A DNA stretch of 64,000 bases from Uliginosibacterium flavum (GTDB lineage Bacteria > Pseudomonadota > Gammaproteobacteria > Burkholderiales > Rhodocyclaceae), in assembly GCF_040566545.1 (NCBI RefSeq), contig NZ_JBEWZI010000001.1, positions 332,650 through 396,649 of the forward strand. The letters are read 5' to 3'. Position 1 is the first letter of the stretch. Each line of letters begins with the position of its first letter. The position numbers were made by a program, and so were the translations under genes. Under the pieces are notes generated by a model, which did not search any database, had not been told where the DNA came from, and saw only the letters and a list, made by a program, of their open reading frames with translations. Shown in pieces: positions 52,972-61,076 of this stretch.

Positions 52972-55900
52972 CTAGTGGAAATCCCGGCTCGTCGTATCCA
53001 GCCGACCCAGCCAGGGCGTCAGATCAACCAGGCGCTTGGCAATCAGGTGCACCACCCCGCCCTCGGACTGCAACTGACCGAAGACGCCAAGCAGGCGCGC
53101 CCCCAGCAACTCGCGGCGCTGGCGCTCGGCCAGCCAGGGATGAACGATCACGTTGAGCATGCCGGTTTCGTCTTCCAGCGTAACGAATACGCTCTTGGCC
53201 GAGCCGGGCTTCTGCCGCGAAGTCACAATGCCCGCGACCCGCGCCAGTGCTCGGTCTCCCGCCTGCATGGCTGCAGACGCAGGCAGGAAGCGCCTCTGCG
53301 CGAGGCGCTCGCGCAAAAGGCTGAGCGGATGGGCTCGCAGGCTCATGCCGAGGCTGGCATAGTCCGCCACCAGATTCTGGCCCACGCTGGGCGCAACGAA
53401 TTCGACCAGCGCTTCGGGCGCCGGCACGGTTTCAAACAGATCGTGCTGCAAGTGCAGACCGCTGACCTGCCAGGCCGCATCACGGCGATGACCGGACAGA
53501 CCGGCAAGCGCATCGGCCTCGGCCAGGCGGCGCAGTTGCCCGGCCTCCAGCCCGGCGCGCGCAGCCAGATCCGCCACATCGCGAAAGGCGCCCTGCGCGC
53601 GCGCCGCCACGATAGCCTGCGCAGATTCAAAGCTCAGGCCGGCCACCTGTAACAGGCCAAGCCGCACAGCCGGCCGGCGGGGCGCACACGGCTCCAGCAT
53701 GCAATCCGCCGCACTCACATTCACATCAACCGGCAGCACTGTCACACCATGCCGGCGCGCGTCCTGCAGCAGCTGCGCCGGGGCGTAGAAGCCCATCGGC
53801 TGGCTATCAAGCAGTGCGCACAAGAAGGCCTCCGGCTCGTGGCGCTTGAGCCAGCCCGACACGTAAGCCAGCAGCGCGAAACTGGCGGCGTGCGACTCGG
53901 GAAAGCCGTACTCGCCAAAGCCCTCGATCTGCCGGCACAAGGCATCAGCAAATTCGGCCGGATGACCCTTCGCGTGCATGCCGGCACGCAATTTATCCTT
54001 GAAACGCTCGACGTGGCCCTTCTGCTTCCAGGACGCCATGGCGCGGCGCAGCTGATCGGCTTCGCCAGGCGTGAAGCCCGCCGCGACAATGGCCAGCTGC
54101 ATCACCTGCTCCTGAAAAATCGGCACACCATAGGTGCGGCTCAGCACTGCGTCGATCTCCGGGCTGATACGCGCCACGGCCTCCTTGCCTTCGCGCCGGC
54201 GCAGGTAGGGATGAACCATGTCGCCCTGAATCGGGCCGGGCCGCACGATTGCCACCTGCACCACCAGATCGTAGAACTGGCGCGGCTTCAGGCGCGGCAG
54301 CATGCTCATCTGCGCACGCGATTCGACCTGAAACACGCCAATCGAATCGGCGCGGCTGAGCATCTCGTAAGTGGCGCGGTCGCCCTCCGGAATGTCGCTC
54401 ATGCCAAACGGGACTCCGCGACGCTGCGCCACCAGATCCAGCGCCTTGCGGATCACCGTGAGCATGCCCAGCGCCAGCACATCGACCTTGAGCAGACCCA
54501 GCGCTTCGAGATCGTCCTTGTCCCACTGGATCACCGAGCGCTCAGCCATCGCCGCGTTTTCCACCGGCACCAGACGCGCCAGCGGCCCGCGCGAAATCAC
54601 GAAACCACCGACGTGCTGCGAGAGATGGCGCGGAAAGCCGCGCAACTGCTCGGCCAGCGCCAGCCAGCGCGCCACGCGCGGGCTGGTCGGATTCAGGCCG
54701 ATGGCCGCAAGGCGCTCGGGCAGCTCTTCGCGCTTGTCCCACCAGGCCAGCGAGCTTGTCAGCGCCGACACCTCGGCTTCGCCAAAACCCAGCGCCACGC
54801 CCACATCGCGCAGCGCGCTTTTCGTTCGGTAGCAGATCACCGAGGCGGCCAGTGCGGCTCGCTCGCGGCCGTACTTGCCATAGATGTACTGGATCACTTC
54901 TTCGCGCCGCTCATGCTCGAAATCCACGTCGATATCCGGCGGCTCATCGCGTTCCTTCGACAGGAATCGCTCGAAGAGCAACTCGGCGCGCATCGGGTCC
55001 ACCTCGGTGATTCCCAGCGCATAACAGACGGTGGAATTCGCCGCCGAGCCGCGCCCCTGACACAGGATGCCGCGCGAGCGTGCAAACAAAACGATGTCAT
55101 ACACGGTCAGAAAGAAAGGTTCATACGCCACGCTGGCGATGAAGCTCAATTCCTTCTCCACGCCCGCGCGCACCTTGGCCGGCACGCCCTGCGGATAGCG
55201 CCGCGCCAGGCCTTCTTCGGTCGCCGCGCGCAGCCAGCTCGTCGGCGTGTGGCCGGGCGGCACCACCTCCTGCGGGTATTCGTAGCGCAACTCCGCTGGC
55301 GAGAAACGGCACAGCGCGGCGATCTTCAGCGTTTCGGCCAGCAGCGCTGGCGGGTACAGACGGGCCAGACGCAGGCGCGTGCGCAGATGGCGCTCGGCAT
55401 TCGGGAACAGCGCCTTGCCGGCCTCGAACAGCGGCGTGCGCAGGCGGATCGCGGTCAGCGTGTCCTGCAGCGCGCGACGGCTGCGCGCATGCATGTGCAC
55501 ATCGCCCGCAGCCACCAGCGGCAACTCGCACGCCGCGCCCAGCGCGCGTAGCCGCGCCAGCCAGCCCGCATCATCGGCGCCGCACAGTAACTCGGCGGCG
55601 ATCCACAGACGGCGCGGAAAGCGCGCTTTCAACCAGTGGCCGTCGGCTTCTGCGGATTCTTCGCCGGGCAGCCACAGCGCCAGACAATCCGGCACCGCGC
55701 CGCTCGGCGAGATTGCCTCCAAGTCACCTCGCAGCAGGCGATAGCTGCCCTTCTCCGAACGCCGTCGGGCCAACGTGATCAGCGCCGACAGATTGCCGTA
55801 GCCCTCGCGATTGCACGCCAGCAACACCAGCCGCAAGCCACAGGCCAGCCGGAACTCGCTGCCGATGATCAACTGCGGCGCCGGGATGCCGGCTTTCTCC

Positions 55901-56082
55901 AGTTCCCGCTGCGCCTGCCAGGCCTGCACGATGCCGGCCAGCGAGCATTCATCGGTGATCGCCAGCGCCCGGTAGCCACGCTGCGCCGCCTGCTGGATCA
56001 ACTCCGCCGGCAGCGAGGCGCCCCGCAGGAAGCTGAAGCTGGAGAGGCAGTGGAGTTCGGCGTAATCGGGGAGTTTAGACAT
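52972..56082 (-). CDS. dnaE2: Error-prone DNA polymerase DnaE2 (ImuC)
   Basis: 1036 aa. PHP domain at the N-terminus (YAELHCLSSFSFLRGASLPAEL...DECSLAGIVQ), the C-family polymerase palm with PDIDVDFEHERREEVIQYIYGKYG (catalytic Asp pair) and the C-terminal helix-hairpin-helix and OB parts (FVTLEDETGMLNVIVHP). It extends past lesions during SOS mutagenesis with ImuA and ImuB. The ATG at 56082 with GGGAGG upstream is preferred over GTG at 56088. It lies in the imuA-imuB-dnaE2 order but is parted from imuB by about 715 bp with a GIY-YIG gene and palindromes. Confidence 0.95.
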   Translation of the reverse strand: MSKLPDYAELHCLSSFSFLRGASLPAELIQQAAQRGYRALAITDECSLAGIVQAWQAQRELEKAGIPAPQLIIGSEFRLACGLRLVLLACNREGYGNLSALITLARRRSEKGSYRLLRGDLEAISPSGAVPDCLALWLPGEESAEADGHWLKARFPRRLWIAAELLCGADDAGWLARLRALGAACELPLVAAGDVHMHARSRRALQDTLTAIRLRTPLFEAGKALFPNAERHLRTRLRLARLYPPALLAETLKIAALCRFSPAELRYEYPQEVVPPGHTPTSWLRAATEEGLARRYPQGVPAKVRAGVEKELSFIASVAYEPFFLTVYDIVLFARSRGILCQGRGSAANSTVCYALGITEVDPMRAELLFERFLSKERDEPPDIDVDFEHERREEVIQYIYGKYGRERAALAASVICYRTKSALRDVGVALGFGEAEVSALTSSLAWWDKREELPERLAAIGLNPTSPRVARWLALAEQLRGFPRHLSQHVGGFVISRGPLARLVPVENAAMAERSVIQWDKDDLEALGLLKVDVLALGMLTVIRKALDLVAQRRGVPFGMSDIPEGDRATYEMLSRADSIGVFQVESRAQMSMLPRLKPRQFYDLVVQVAIVRPGPIQGDMVHPYLRRREGKEAVARISPEIDAVLSRTYGVPIFQEQVMQLAIVAAGFTPGEADQLRRAMASWKQKGHVERFKDKLRAGMHAKGHPAEFADALCRQIEGFGEYGFPESHAASFALLAYVSGWLKRHEPEAFLCALLDSQPMGFYAPAQLLQDARRHGVTVLPVDVNVSAADCMLEPCAPRRPAVRLGLLQVAGLSFESAQAIVAARAQGAFRDVADLAARAGLEAGQLRRLAEADALAGLSGHRRDAAWQVSGLHLQHDLFETVPAPEALVEFVAPSVGQNLVADYASLGMSLRAHPLSLLRERLAQRRFLPASAAMQAGDRALARVAGIVTSRQKPGSAKSVFVTLEDETGMLNVIVHPWLAERQRRELLGARLLGVFGQLQSEGGVVHLIAKRLVDLTPWLGRLDTTSRDFH

Positions 56083-56098
56083 GAACACGCCCCCTCCC

Positions 56099-56290
56099 GT
56101 CGTCCCCGCGCAGGCGGGGACCTAGTGACTTACCACGCGCGCCCACAGTCGCTGGATTCCCGCCGCAGCCTGCCCTCGAGAGAATTAGTCGGGGGCGGGA
56201 ACGACGGCTTGCTGTCGGCCGCTGCCGCTCTGCGGATCGCTGGCTCCCGCCGTAGCCTGTGCTCGAAAGAATTAGTCGGTGACATGAATG
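56099..56290. repeat. Left palindromic flank of the GIY-YIG insertion
   Basis: GTCGTCCCCGCGCAGGCGGG (56099-56118, hairpin) and two diverged direct repeats, each with GCCTG or TAGCCTG then CTCGA(G/A)AGAATTAGTCGG (about 56158-56200 and 56248-56284). Similar GTCGTCCCCGCG palindromes lie on the other side at 56701-56780. Confidence 0.75.
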
Positions 56291-56306
56291 ACGAAAATGC
56301 GCATGT

Positions 56307-56603
56307 TCAACCACAAACCTGCTCCCACAAATCATGCCAATAGGGATTACGTTCCTCAATCAGGCGCAGCTTCCAGTCCCGGTTCCATTTCTTGATTTGT
56401 TTTTCACGCGTGATCGCCGAGTCCATGGTCGCGTGCTGTTCGAACCAGACGAGCAGGCTAACGCCATGACGTTTGGAGAACCCATCCACTTCACCATTCC
56501 TGTGCTGCCAGACTCGCTTGATGAGATCGGAAGTCACACCAACGTAGAGCGTGCCGTTGCGCTGGCTCGCCAGAATGTAGACACACGGATTCCGCTCTCT
56601 CAT
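56307..56603 (-). CDS. GIY-YIG nuclease family protein
   Basis: 98 aa. The single domain has CVYILASQRNGTLYVGVTSDLIKRVWQHRNG (GIY/YIG variant YIL...YVG, with the catalytic Arg in IKRVWQH) and the metal Glu in AITREKQIKKWNRDWKLRLIEERNPYW. Small stand-alone GIY-YIG proteins of this kind are very widespread in proteobacteria; the activity of this subfamily is unproven. The ATG at 56603 with GAGG upstream is preferred to GTG at 56606. It sits between imuB and dnaE2 in the same direction and is flanked by palindromes, so it appears to be an inserted cassette. Confidence 0.9.
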   Translation of the reverse strand: MRERNPCVYILASQRNGTLYVGVTSDLIKRVWQHRNGEVDGFSKRHGVSLLVWFEQHATMDSAITREKQIKKWNRDWKLRLIEERNPYWHDLWEQVCG

Positions 56604-56700
56604 CACCTCGGCCTCTTCAATCGAAACAAACCATCAAACTCCGTCGCTCCCGCGCTGACAGACGCCCAAAGCAACAGACACCCACACAAACCAGCAACAC

Positions 56701-56780
56701 CGTCGTCCCCGCGAAGGCGGGGACCCAGCGACTCACCGCCCCCCCAAAGACTCTGGGTTCCCGCCTTCGCGGGAACGACG
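56701..56780. repeat. Right palindromic flank: GTCGTCCCCGCGAAGGCGGG inverted pair
   Basis: 56701-56728 (CGTCGTCCCCGCGAAGGCGG, GGACCCAG) faces 56753-56780, which matches its reverse complement at 26 of 28 positions. Each arm is itself a hairpin. The type is common in betaproteobacterial genomes as a dispersed palindrome. Confidence 0.85.
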
Positions 56781-56796
56781 GGAAATTTGTGATCTT

Positions 56797-58236
56797 TCAC
56801 GCAAACAGCCCGTGCAACCACCAACCCCGCGCATCGCGAAACACCCACAGCCACTCGCCGCGCGGGCTGCAGGCGACGAAGTAATCGCGCTGCACGTCGC
56901 CGATCAGCGCGCGCGCTTCGCGTTGTTCGCCCTGCTCCCACCAGCCGCTTTCGATGCGCGCGGGCCCGGCCAGGCGCAGCAGATTGCCGCCGCGCTGCGG
57001 CACGCCATCGCGCTCGCTCAGGGCTTGCGGCGCGGGCAGCAACCACAGGGGCTGCGCACCCGCCGCCAATCCGGCCGCCGCCGGAGCGCCTTCTGCCACG
57101 ACGCGGCTGGCGCATTCCGGGCGGTGATCGGCCACGGCCGTGAGGCCGTGCACGGCGTCCTTGCCCAGCCGCGCACGCAGGCGCTCGATCACCGGGGCCA
57201 GGGCCAGCGCGGCTTCCTGTCCGAAAAGGCCCAGCGTGCGGCCGGCCAGCGGCTGCGGCGCAGCGGCCACCAGTTGCAGGCGCCAGACCTGCGCGGTCAG
57301 GCGGCAGCGCTCGATGCGCTCGCGCAGCACCCGTTCCAGGCGCGCCAGATCGGCCGTGGCCTCGGCGAAAGCCAGCGTCAGCACGGTCGGCGGCAGGCCG
57401 TCTTCGTGTTCCAGCAGCAAGCTGCACTCCGCCACACCCGCACTGCGTGCGGCGAGCCAGCCGGCCAGACTCGCCATCAGCCGGCGCGCCGCAAACAGCA
57501 GCATGCTGGCGTCAGAAACCTTGGCCGGCAGCTCCAGACGCTGCTCGAAATGCTCGGGGAAGATGAAACTCTCACGCAGATCCGGCACCTCGCCGCGCGC
57601 CTGCGCCAGCCACAGCGGCAGCGCGCCACCAAAGCGCCGGCGCAATCCGGCCGCAGGCAAGGTGAACAGATCGCCAAGCGCGCGCACACCCAGCGCCGCC
57701 AGGGTGCGCGTCGTCGGGCCATCCAGCTCGCCGAGCACCGCCAGTGGCAAAGGGGCGAGCCGCGTCGGCAAGTCGAGCAGGCTCTCGCAGGGCCCGGCGT
57801 CCTCGGCGCGCGCCAGCCACTGCGCGCCCAGCGGCGTGGGCGCCACCGCCTGAACGGCCGTCAGCCCCTGCGCCTGCAACTCGGCCAGGGCCTTGTCGCA
57901 CAAGGCGGCCAAGCCGCCGAACAGGCGCACGCAACCGCCGATTTCGAGCAGCAACTCATCGGGCGGCGCAACGCTGACCTGCGGCGTAAAACCTTCGGCC
58001 CAGCACGCCAGCATGTGCAGCAACTCGGCCTCGCGCGGCGCCTGCTGTTCGCGCACGTTCAGCCCCGGCGCCAGCCCCAGCGCTGCGGCCAGACGCAGGC
58101 CGGGCGCGATGCCGGCGGCCTGCGCCGCAGCGTTGGCGCACACGACGCGCTGGCGCGCCGTCACCACCACCGGGCCGTCATCGGGCGGAAAGACCTCCAG
58201 CGCCAGCAAAGGAAAACGCAAGCACAGCCACAACAT
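56797..58236 (-). CDS. imuB: ImuB, Y-family polymerase-like mutasome protein
   Basis: 479 aa. N-terminal Y-polymerase fold (MLWLCLRFPLLALEVFP, VVTARQRVVCANAAAQAAGIAPGL, DELLLEIGGCVRLFGG) where the catalytic acidic residues are not kept (LCLRFPLLALE in place of the DxD region), as is usual for ImuB. C-terminal part includes the little-finger region and a possible beta-clamp contact (QEAALAL). It is a non-catalytic adaptor linking DnaE2 and ImuA to the clamp. The start lies 3 nt after the imuA stop. Confidence 0.92.
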   Translation of the reverse strand: MLWLCLRFPLLALEVFPPDDGPVVVTARQRVVCANAAAQAAGIAPGLRLAAALGLAPGLNVREQQAPREAELLHMLACWAEGFTPQVSVAPPDELLLEIGGCVRLFGGLAALCDKALAELQAQGLTAVQAVAPTPLGAQWLARAEDAGPCESLLDLPTRLAPLPLAVLGELDGPTTRTLAALGVRALGDLFTLPAAGLRRRFGGALPLWLAQARGEVPDLRESFIFPEHFEQRLELPAKVSDASMLLFAARRLMASLAGWLAARSAGVAECSLLLEHEDGLPPTVLTLAFAEATADLARLERVLRERIERCRLTAQVWRLQLVAAAPQPLAGRTLGLFGQEAALALAPVIERLRARLGKDAVHGLTAVADHRPECASRVVAEGAPAAAGLAAGAQPLWLLPAPQALSERDGVPQRGGNLLRLAGPARIESGWWEQGEQREARALIGDVQRDYFVACSPRGEWLWVFRDARGWWLHGLFA

Positions 58237-58239
58237 GGC

Positions 58240-58947
58240 TCAGGCCCATGCGGCTTGCGCCACGAGTGGCGTTTGCGCGGGCGCCAGCCGGGCCAGCAGA
58301 CGCGCCTGCGCCACCGGCCGCGCGACCGGCAGGCACAAAGTCTGCGAACTCAGCGGGCCGCGCCGCTTGAAAACACGCAGCTGCAAACCCTCGGCCGAGC
58401 CGGCAAGGTTCAAACGCAAGGGTGCTGGCGAAGCCTGACGCGCAGCCGCCGCCGGGCGAAACACGAAAGCCGGCGCGGGATGGCCTTCGGCAGCCATTTG
58501 CAGGCGGCGCAAAGTGCGCGTATCGATCTGCGCCGGCAGCCAGACGAGCAAGGCGCCCAGCGCACCGCTAGCCAGCAGGTGCTCCGCCGCCCAGGCGACT
58601 TCCGCCCCGCGCGCCTCGACCAGCAACAGACGCTCCAGCGGCAGCACCGCCGCCCAGGCCGGCGCGTGCGGGCGCTGTGGCGGCGCGATCAGCGCAATCG
58701 GCGCCTGCACCGCGCAGGCCTGCAACACCGGCTGCAACAGCGACAACTCACCGATCCCGCTGGCCTCCAGCAGCAATTCGCTCAGCGCCCCGCGCGGCCA
58801 GCCGCCGCCCGGCAACTCCGCATCCAGTGCAGCAAAGCCGCTGGCCACGCCGGCCTCGCCCGGCATAGCCAAGCGGTCGCCACGCCAGATGTCGTTGCGC
58901 AGCAGAACGGTTTGCAGAGAAGGGGCAATTTGCGCAGCGGCAGCCAT
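58240..58947 (-). CDS. imuA: ImuA, RecA/SulA-like mutasome protein
   Basis: 235 aa. Contains VASGFAALDAELPGGGWPRGALSELLLEASGIGELSLLQPVL, the RecA-like start with a degenerate Walker A, and LLVWLPAQIDTRTLRRLQMAAEG. ImuA proteins are SOS-induced partners of ImuB and DnaE2. It is first in the operon with a LexA-like site 40 bp upstream. Confidence 0.9.
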   Translation of the reverse strand: MAAAAQIAPSLQTVLLRNDIWRGDRLAMPGEAGVASGFAALDAELPGGGWPRGALSELLLEASGIGELSLLQPVLQACAVQAPIALIAPPQRPHAPAWAAVLPLERLLLVEARGAEVAWAAEHLLASGALGALLVWLPAQIDTRTLRRLQMAAEGHPAPAFVFRPAAAARQASPAPLRLNLAGSAEGLQLRVFKRRGPLSSQTLCLPVARPVAQARLLARLAPAQTPLVAQAAWA

Positions 58948-58986
58948 GGTTTCCGATCCGGCCTGGCACGCAGGCGCCAGCGAATG

Positions 58987-59002
58987 CTGATTATTTATAC
59001 AG
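58987..59002 (-). promoter_or_regulatory. LexA (SOS) box upstream of imuA
   Basis: CTGTATAAATAATCAG on the minus strand fits CTGT-N8-ACAG with one mismatch. A second half-site ACTGTGTAAAAAACT lies 20 bp upstream as a direct repeat (to about 59020). Position 40 bp before the imuA ATG fits SOS control. Confidence 0.7.
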
Positions 59003-59111
59003 TAGTTTTTTACACAGTATAAAGCGCTTCAGCCCGAATGCCAGCCCTCTTTGAAAGCCGCGCGCAGTGGCGCTCTACAGGCAGGCATCCCGAACAGGGC
59101 CGCCCAGCATA

Positions 59112-59234
59112 GTTAAGCCGTTCGTGCAGAGCGTAAAGAGCGAAGCGACTGAAGTCGAAGCATGAAGGGCTGGGCCCCAACCCTTCGACTTCGCTACGCT
59201 ACGCTCAGGGCGAACGGTGTTTTGGAGGCTTAAC
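59112..59234. repeat. GTTAAGCC...GGCTTAAC inverted-repeat element
   Basis: 123 bp with 8-bp perfect outer ends and interrupted inner complementarity (CGTTCGTGCAGAGCGTAAAG versus TACGCTCAGGGCGAACG). Similar CTTCGAC...GCTCAGG strings occur at 12412-12429. Confidence 0.7.
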
Positions 59235-59538
59235 TAAACTGCATTACCGCCCAGCAAGGCTTTCAGGCAAGCCCTTGCCCAAGCCGCCGCACTTGATCAC
59301 CCGTGCTGGAGCAACATGATCACGACGCTATTGCTATGATGCTGGCGTGCTGGTCGCTGAGATCATTTGGCGGCTGTCGCCATGAGCGGACTCTCCGGCA
59401 GAGTCCCCAAAATGAAGGAAGCCATTCTTCGCCATTCGGTCGCGCCATAACAGGGAGCACACGCCGATAATTAAAGGCAAACCTGCGCCCTATAACACGT
59501 TAGGCGCTTCATCGCAGCGCTATGCGAATCGAGGAACC

Positions 59539-60198
59539 ATGAAAGACAAGCGTTTCGTTGCTGGATTGATCTTTACTGTCGGCTGGTTGGGCTTCTCGCT
59601 ATACATGCTCTTGACTAAAAAGCAGCCAACAGAGCTGAATGCATGGGGTGATTTCTTTGCAGGGTTCTTTGCACCACTCGCCTTCCTCTGGCTAGTTCTA
59701 GGTTACTTGCAGCAAGGTGAGGAGCTTCGCCACAGTACCGAGGCACTAAGACTGCAAGCGGAAGAACTAAAGAACTCCGTCGAGCAGCAGAGTCAGCTTG
59801 TCGCAGTAAGTCGCGAGCAGATGCAGCAAGAACTGCGCGCGCTGGAGGATGAGCGCGAAAGACGACGAGACGCAGCGCGACCAAAGTTTATTCCTCAGCA
59901 CTCCACTACTATACGAAGCGGTGGAACGACTGAATACAAGATTAAGTTGGTGAATGTCGGGAATACCGCAACCAAATTCAGGATGAGAGTCGATCCAGAG
60001 CTAGATGGGTTCTCATTTCACAACCAAGCCATCGTCTCCAACGGGGAAGTCATCAGCCTTAGTTTCAAGGCGAGTCCAAACCCAACCATTGCAACCATCA
60101 ACTACGTAGATGCAGATGGGTTGCCAGGAGAAGTACGTTTCGATCTTAGCGCTGAGGCTGAACGCTTCGTAATTGGTGAGGTTCACCGTGTTGTCTGA
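59539..60198 (+). CDS. Cassette-encoded membrane protein of unknown function
   Basis: 219 aa. Two N-terminal membrane segments (FVAGLIFTVGWLGFSLYMLL and WGDFFAGFFAPLAFLWLVLGYL), a coiled coil (about 62-112: EELRHSTEALRLQAEELKNSVEQQSQLV, REQMQQELRALEDERERRR), and a soluble C-terminal domain with beta-strand pattern (TTEYKIKLVNVGNTATKFRM...). I know no function for it. Similar two-helix plus coiled-coil proteins are found in integron cassettes. GAGGA precedes the ATG. Lower GC than its neighbours. The stop codon is 30 nt from the attC. Confidence 0.8.
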   Translation: MKDKRFVAGLIFTVGWLGFSLYMLLTKKQPTELNAWGDFFAGFFAPLAFLWLVLGYLQQGEELRHSTEALRLQAEELKNSVEQQSQLVAVSREQMQQELRALEDERERRRDAARPKFIPQHSTTIRSGGTTEYKIKLVNVGNTATKFRMRVDPELDGFSFHNQAIVSNGEVISLSFKASPNPTIATINYVDADGLPGEVRFDLSAEAERFVIGEVHRVV

Positions 60199-60226
60199 AG
60201 ACAAAGAAAACGGCACATGCCCATAA

Positions 60227-60296
60227 GAAGCGCCTAACCTTCCATCGAGAGGACGCTTTCCGGCCTACGGCCTCAAAGCGCCTTTCATGTCAAACG
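60227..60296 (+). other. attC recombination site of the cassette
   Basis: R'' box GCCTAAC (60232-60238), L'' region CATCGAGAGG, central stem ACGCTTT/AAAGCG around GGCCTACGGCC, L' region CCTTTCATG and right core AACG. The L regions pair as CAT-GA-AGG with unpaired bases on one strand, as in folded attC sites. About 65-70 bp, within the known range. Confidence 0.8.
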
Positions 60297-60437
60297 TTCA
60301 AGCGGCTACTCAGCAGCGTGATCAGATGCCGCCAGCGCGCTGATCAACCAGATGCTCGCGGCTGACCCAATTCTGCGGGCGTCCTGAACCGGTTTTTCAG
60401 GAACGGGAATGGCGGCCGGCGTGGGACAATGCCCGCC

Positions 60438-60782
60438 ATGAGTTCCACCTACCCTTCCGACGCCGCCTTCATCGACCCCAGCGTCAGCTGTTCCACCTGC
60501 CGGGCCTGCTGCTGTCAGCTGGAAGTGATCCTGATGGGCGAGGACAGCGTGCCGCGCCACCTGACGCATGAAGATGAATGGGGCGGCGAGGTGATGCGTC
60601 GCCTCGACGATGGCTGGTGCGTGGCGCTGAATCGCGACACGATGCTGTGCACGATCTACGAGCGCCGGCCGGACGTGTGCCGCGACTACGACATGGGCGG
60701 GTTGGCTTGTATCGAGGAGCGCGCGCACCTTGATGCGCCCAAAAACGGCGGCACCGTGCATCCGCTGAAGGGGCCGTTTTAG
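60438..60782 (+). CDS. YkgJ family cysteine cluster protein
   Basis: 114 aa. Cys pattern CSTCRACCCQLE, then LNRDTMLCTIYERRPDVCRDYDMGGLAC: the zinc/iron-chelating YkgJ (CxxCxxCC...C.Y..RP..CR.Y..G...C) family. Binding of a metal is likely; the role is unknown. The ATG at 60438 is the second in-frame one. No clear ribosome-binding site. Isolated gene just past the cassette. Confidence 0.85.
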   Translation: MSSTYPSDAAFIDPSVSCSTCRACCCQLEVILMGEDSVPRHLTHEDEWGGEVMRRLDDGWCVALNRDTMLCTIYERRPDVCRDYDMGGLACIEERAHLDAPKNGGTVHPLKGPF

Positions 60783-60790
60783 GCCCCTAC

Positions 60791-60870
60791 CTGAAGAGCC
60801 GCCCCCAGCAAGCCTCTTCAGCATGGCATCGTGCGCAGCCTGGCGGGGTGCGGTTCTTCGGGCACCCTGC
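60791..60870. repeat. Dispersed GAAGAGCC palindrome
   Basis: CCTGAAGAGCCGCCCCCAGC, AAGCCTCTTCAGCATGGCAT, GGTGCGGTTCTTCGGGCACC. Starts 9 nt after the YkgJ stop. The remaining 200 bp to 61076 presumably hold the next promoter. Confidence 0.8.
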
Positions 60871-61076
60871 CCCACATCGCCGTAATCCCTCTGCACCTCG
60901 GATCATTCCTTCTCGCGTCCCGTGCAGCGCATGAATGAGCTTTGTACGCTGGCAAACAGACCTCCCGTTTCCTGACTGCGACCATTGCGCCTCGATGTGC
61001 GTCGTACCGGCGCGACTGTGCTGCCGGGCACGCAGATCGCGTCATTGCCTGACGGCATCTGCAGCGAGGAATGGAC

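Larger units (their letters stand above)
58948..59538. other. Intergenic region, 591 bp (imuA to cassette gene)
   Basis: Holds the LexA box, a degenerate dispersed palindrome (59051-59105), a 123-bp inverted-repeat element (59112-59234, ends GTTAAGCC/GGCTTAAC, inner arms GAAGTCGAAG/CCCTTCGACTTCG) and, from 59500, the left end of the integron cassette. Between 59235 and 59499 no gene or known signal is seen. Confidence 0.6.
59500..60296 (+). mobile_element. Single integron gene cassette inserted in the chromosome
   Basis: Left core site G^TTAGGC (59499-59505), one ORF, and an attC at 60228-60296 whose right core is AACG^TTCAAGC. Joining the cassette ends rebuilds GTTAGGCGCTTC, the exact complement of GAAGCGCCTAAC (60227-60238), so both ends belong to the same cassette. 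The bases after the right cut (TTCAAG) do not fit GTTRRRY, as expected if the cassette was put into a secondary GTT site. No integrase gene is in the window. Confidence 0.8.

Noticed and set aside
53749..55551. Open frame of 600 codons on the plus strand
   Set aside because: Antisense to dnaE2 with no recognisable domain.
56812..59022. Open frame of 736 codons on the plus strand
   Set aside because: Antisense to imuB and imuA and runs through the LexA box; Arg/Gln-rich mirror frame.
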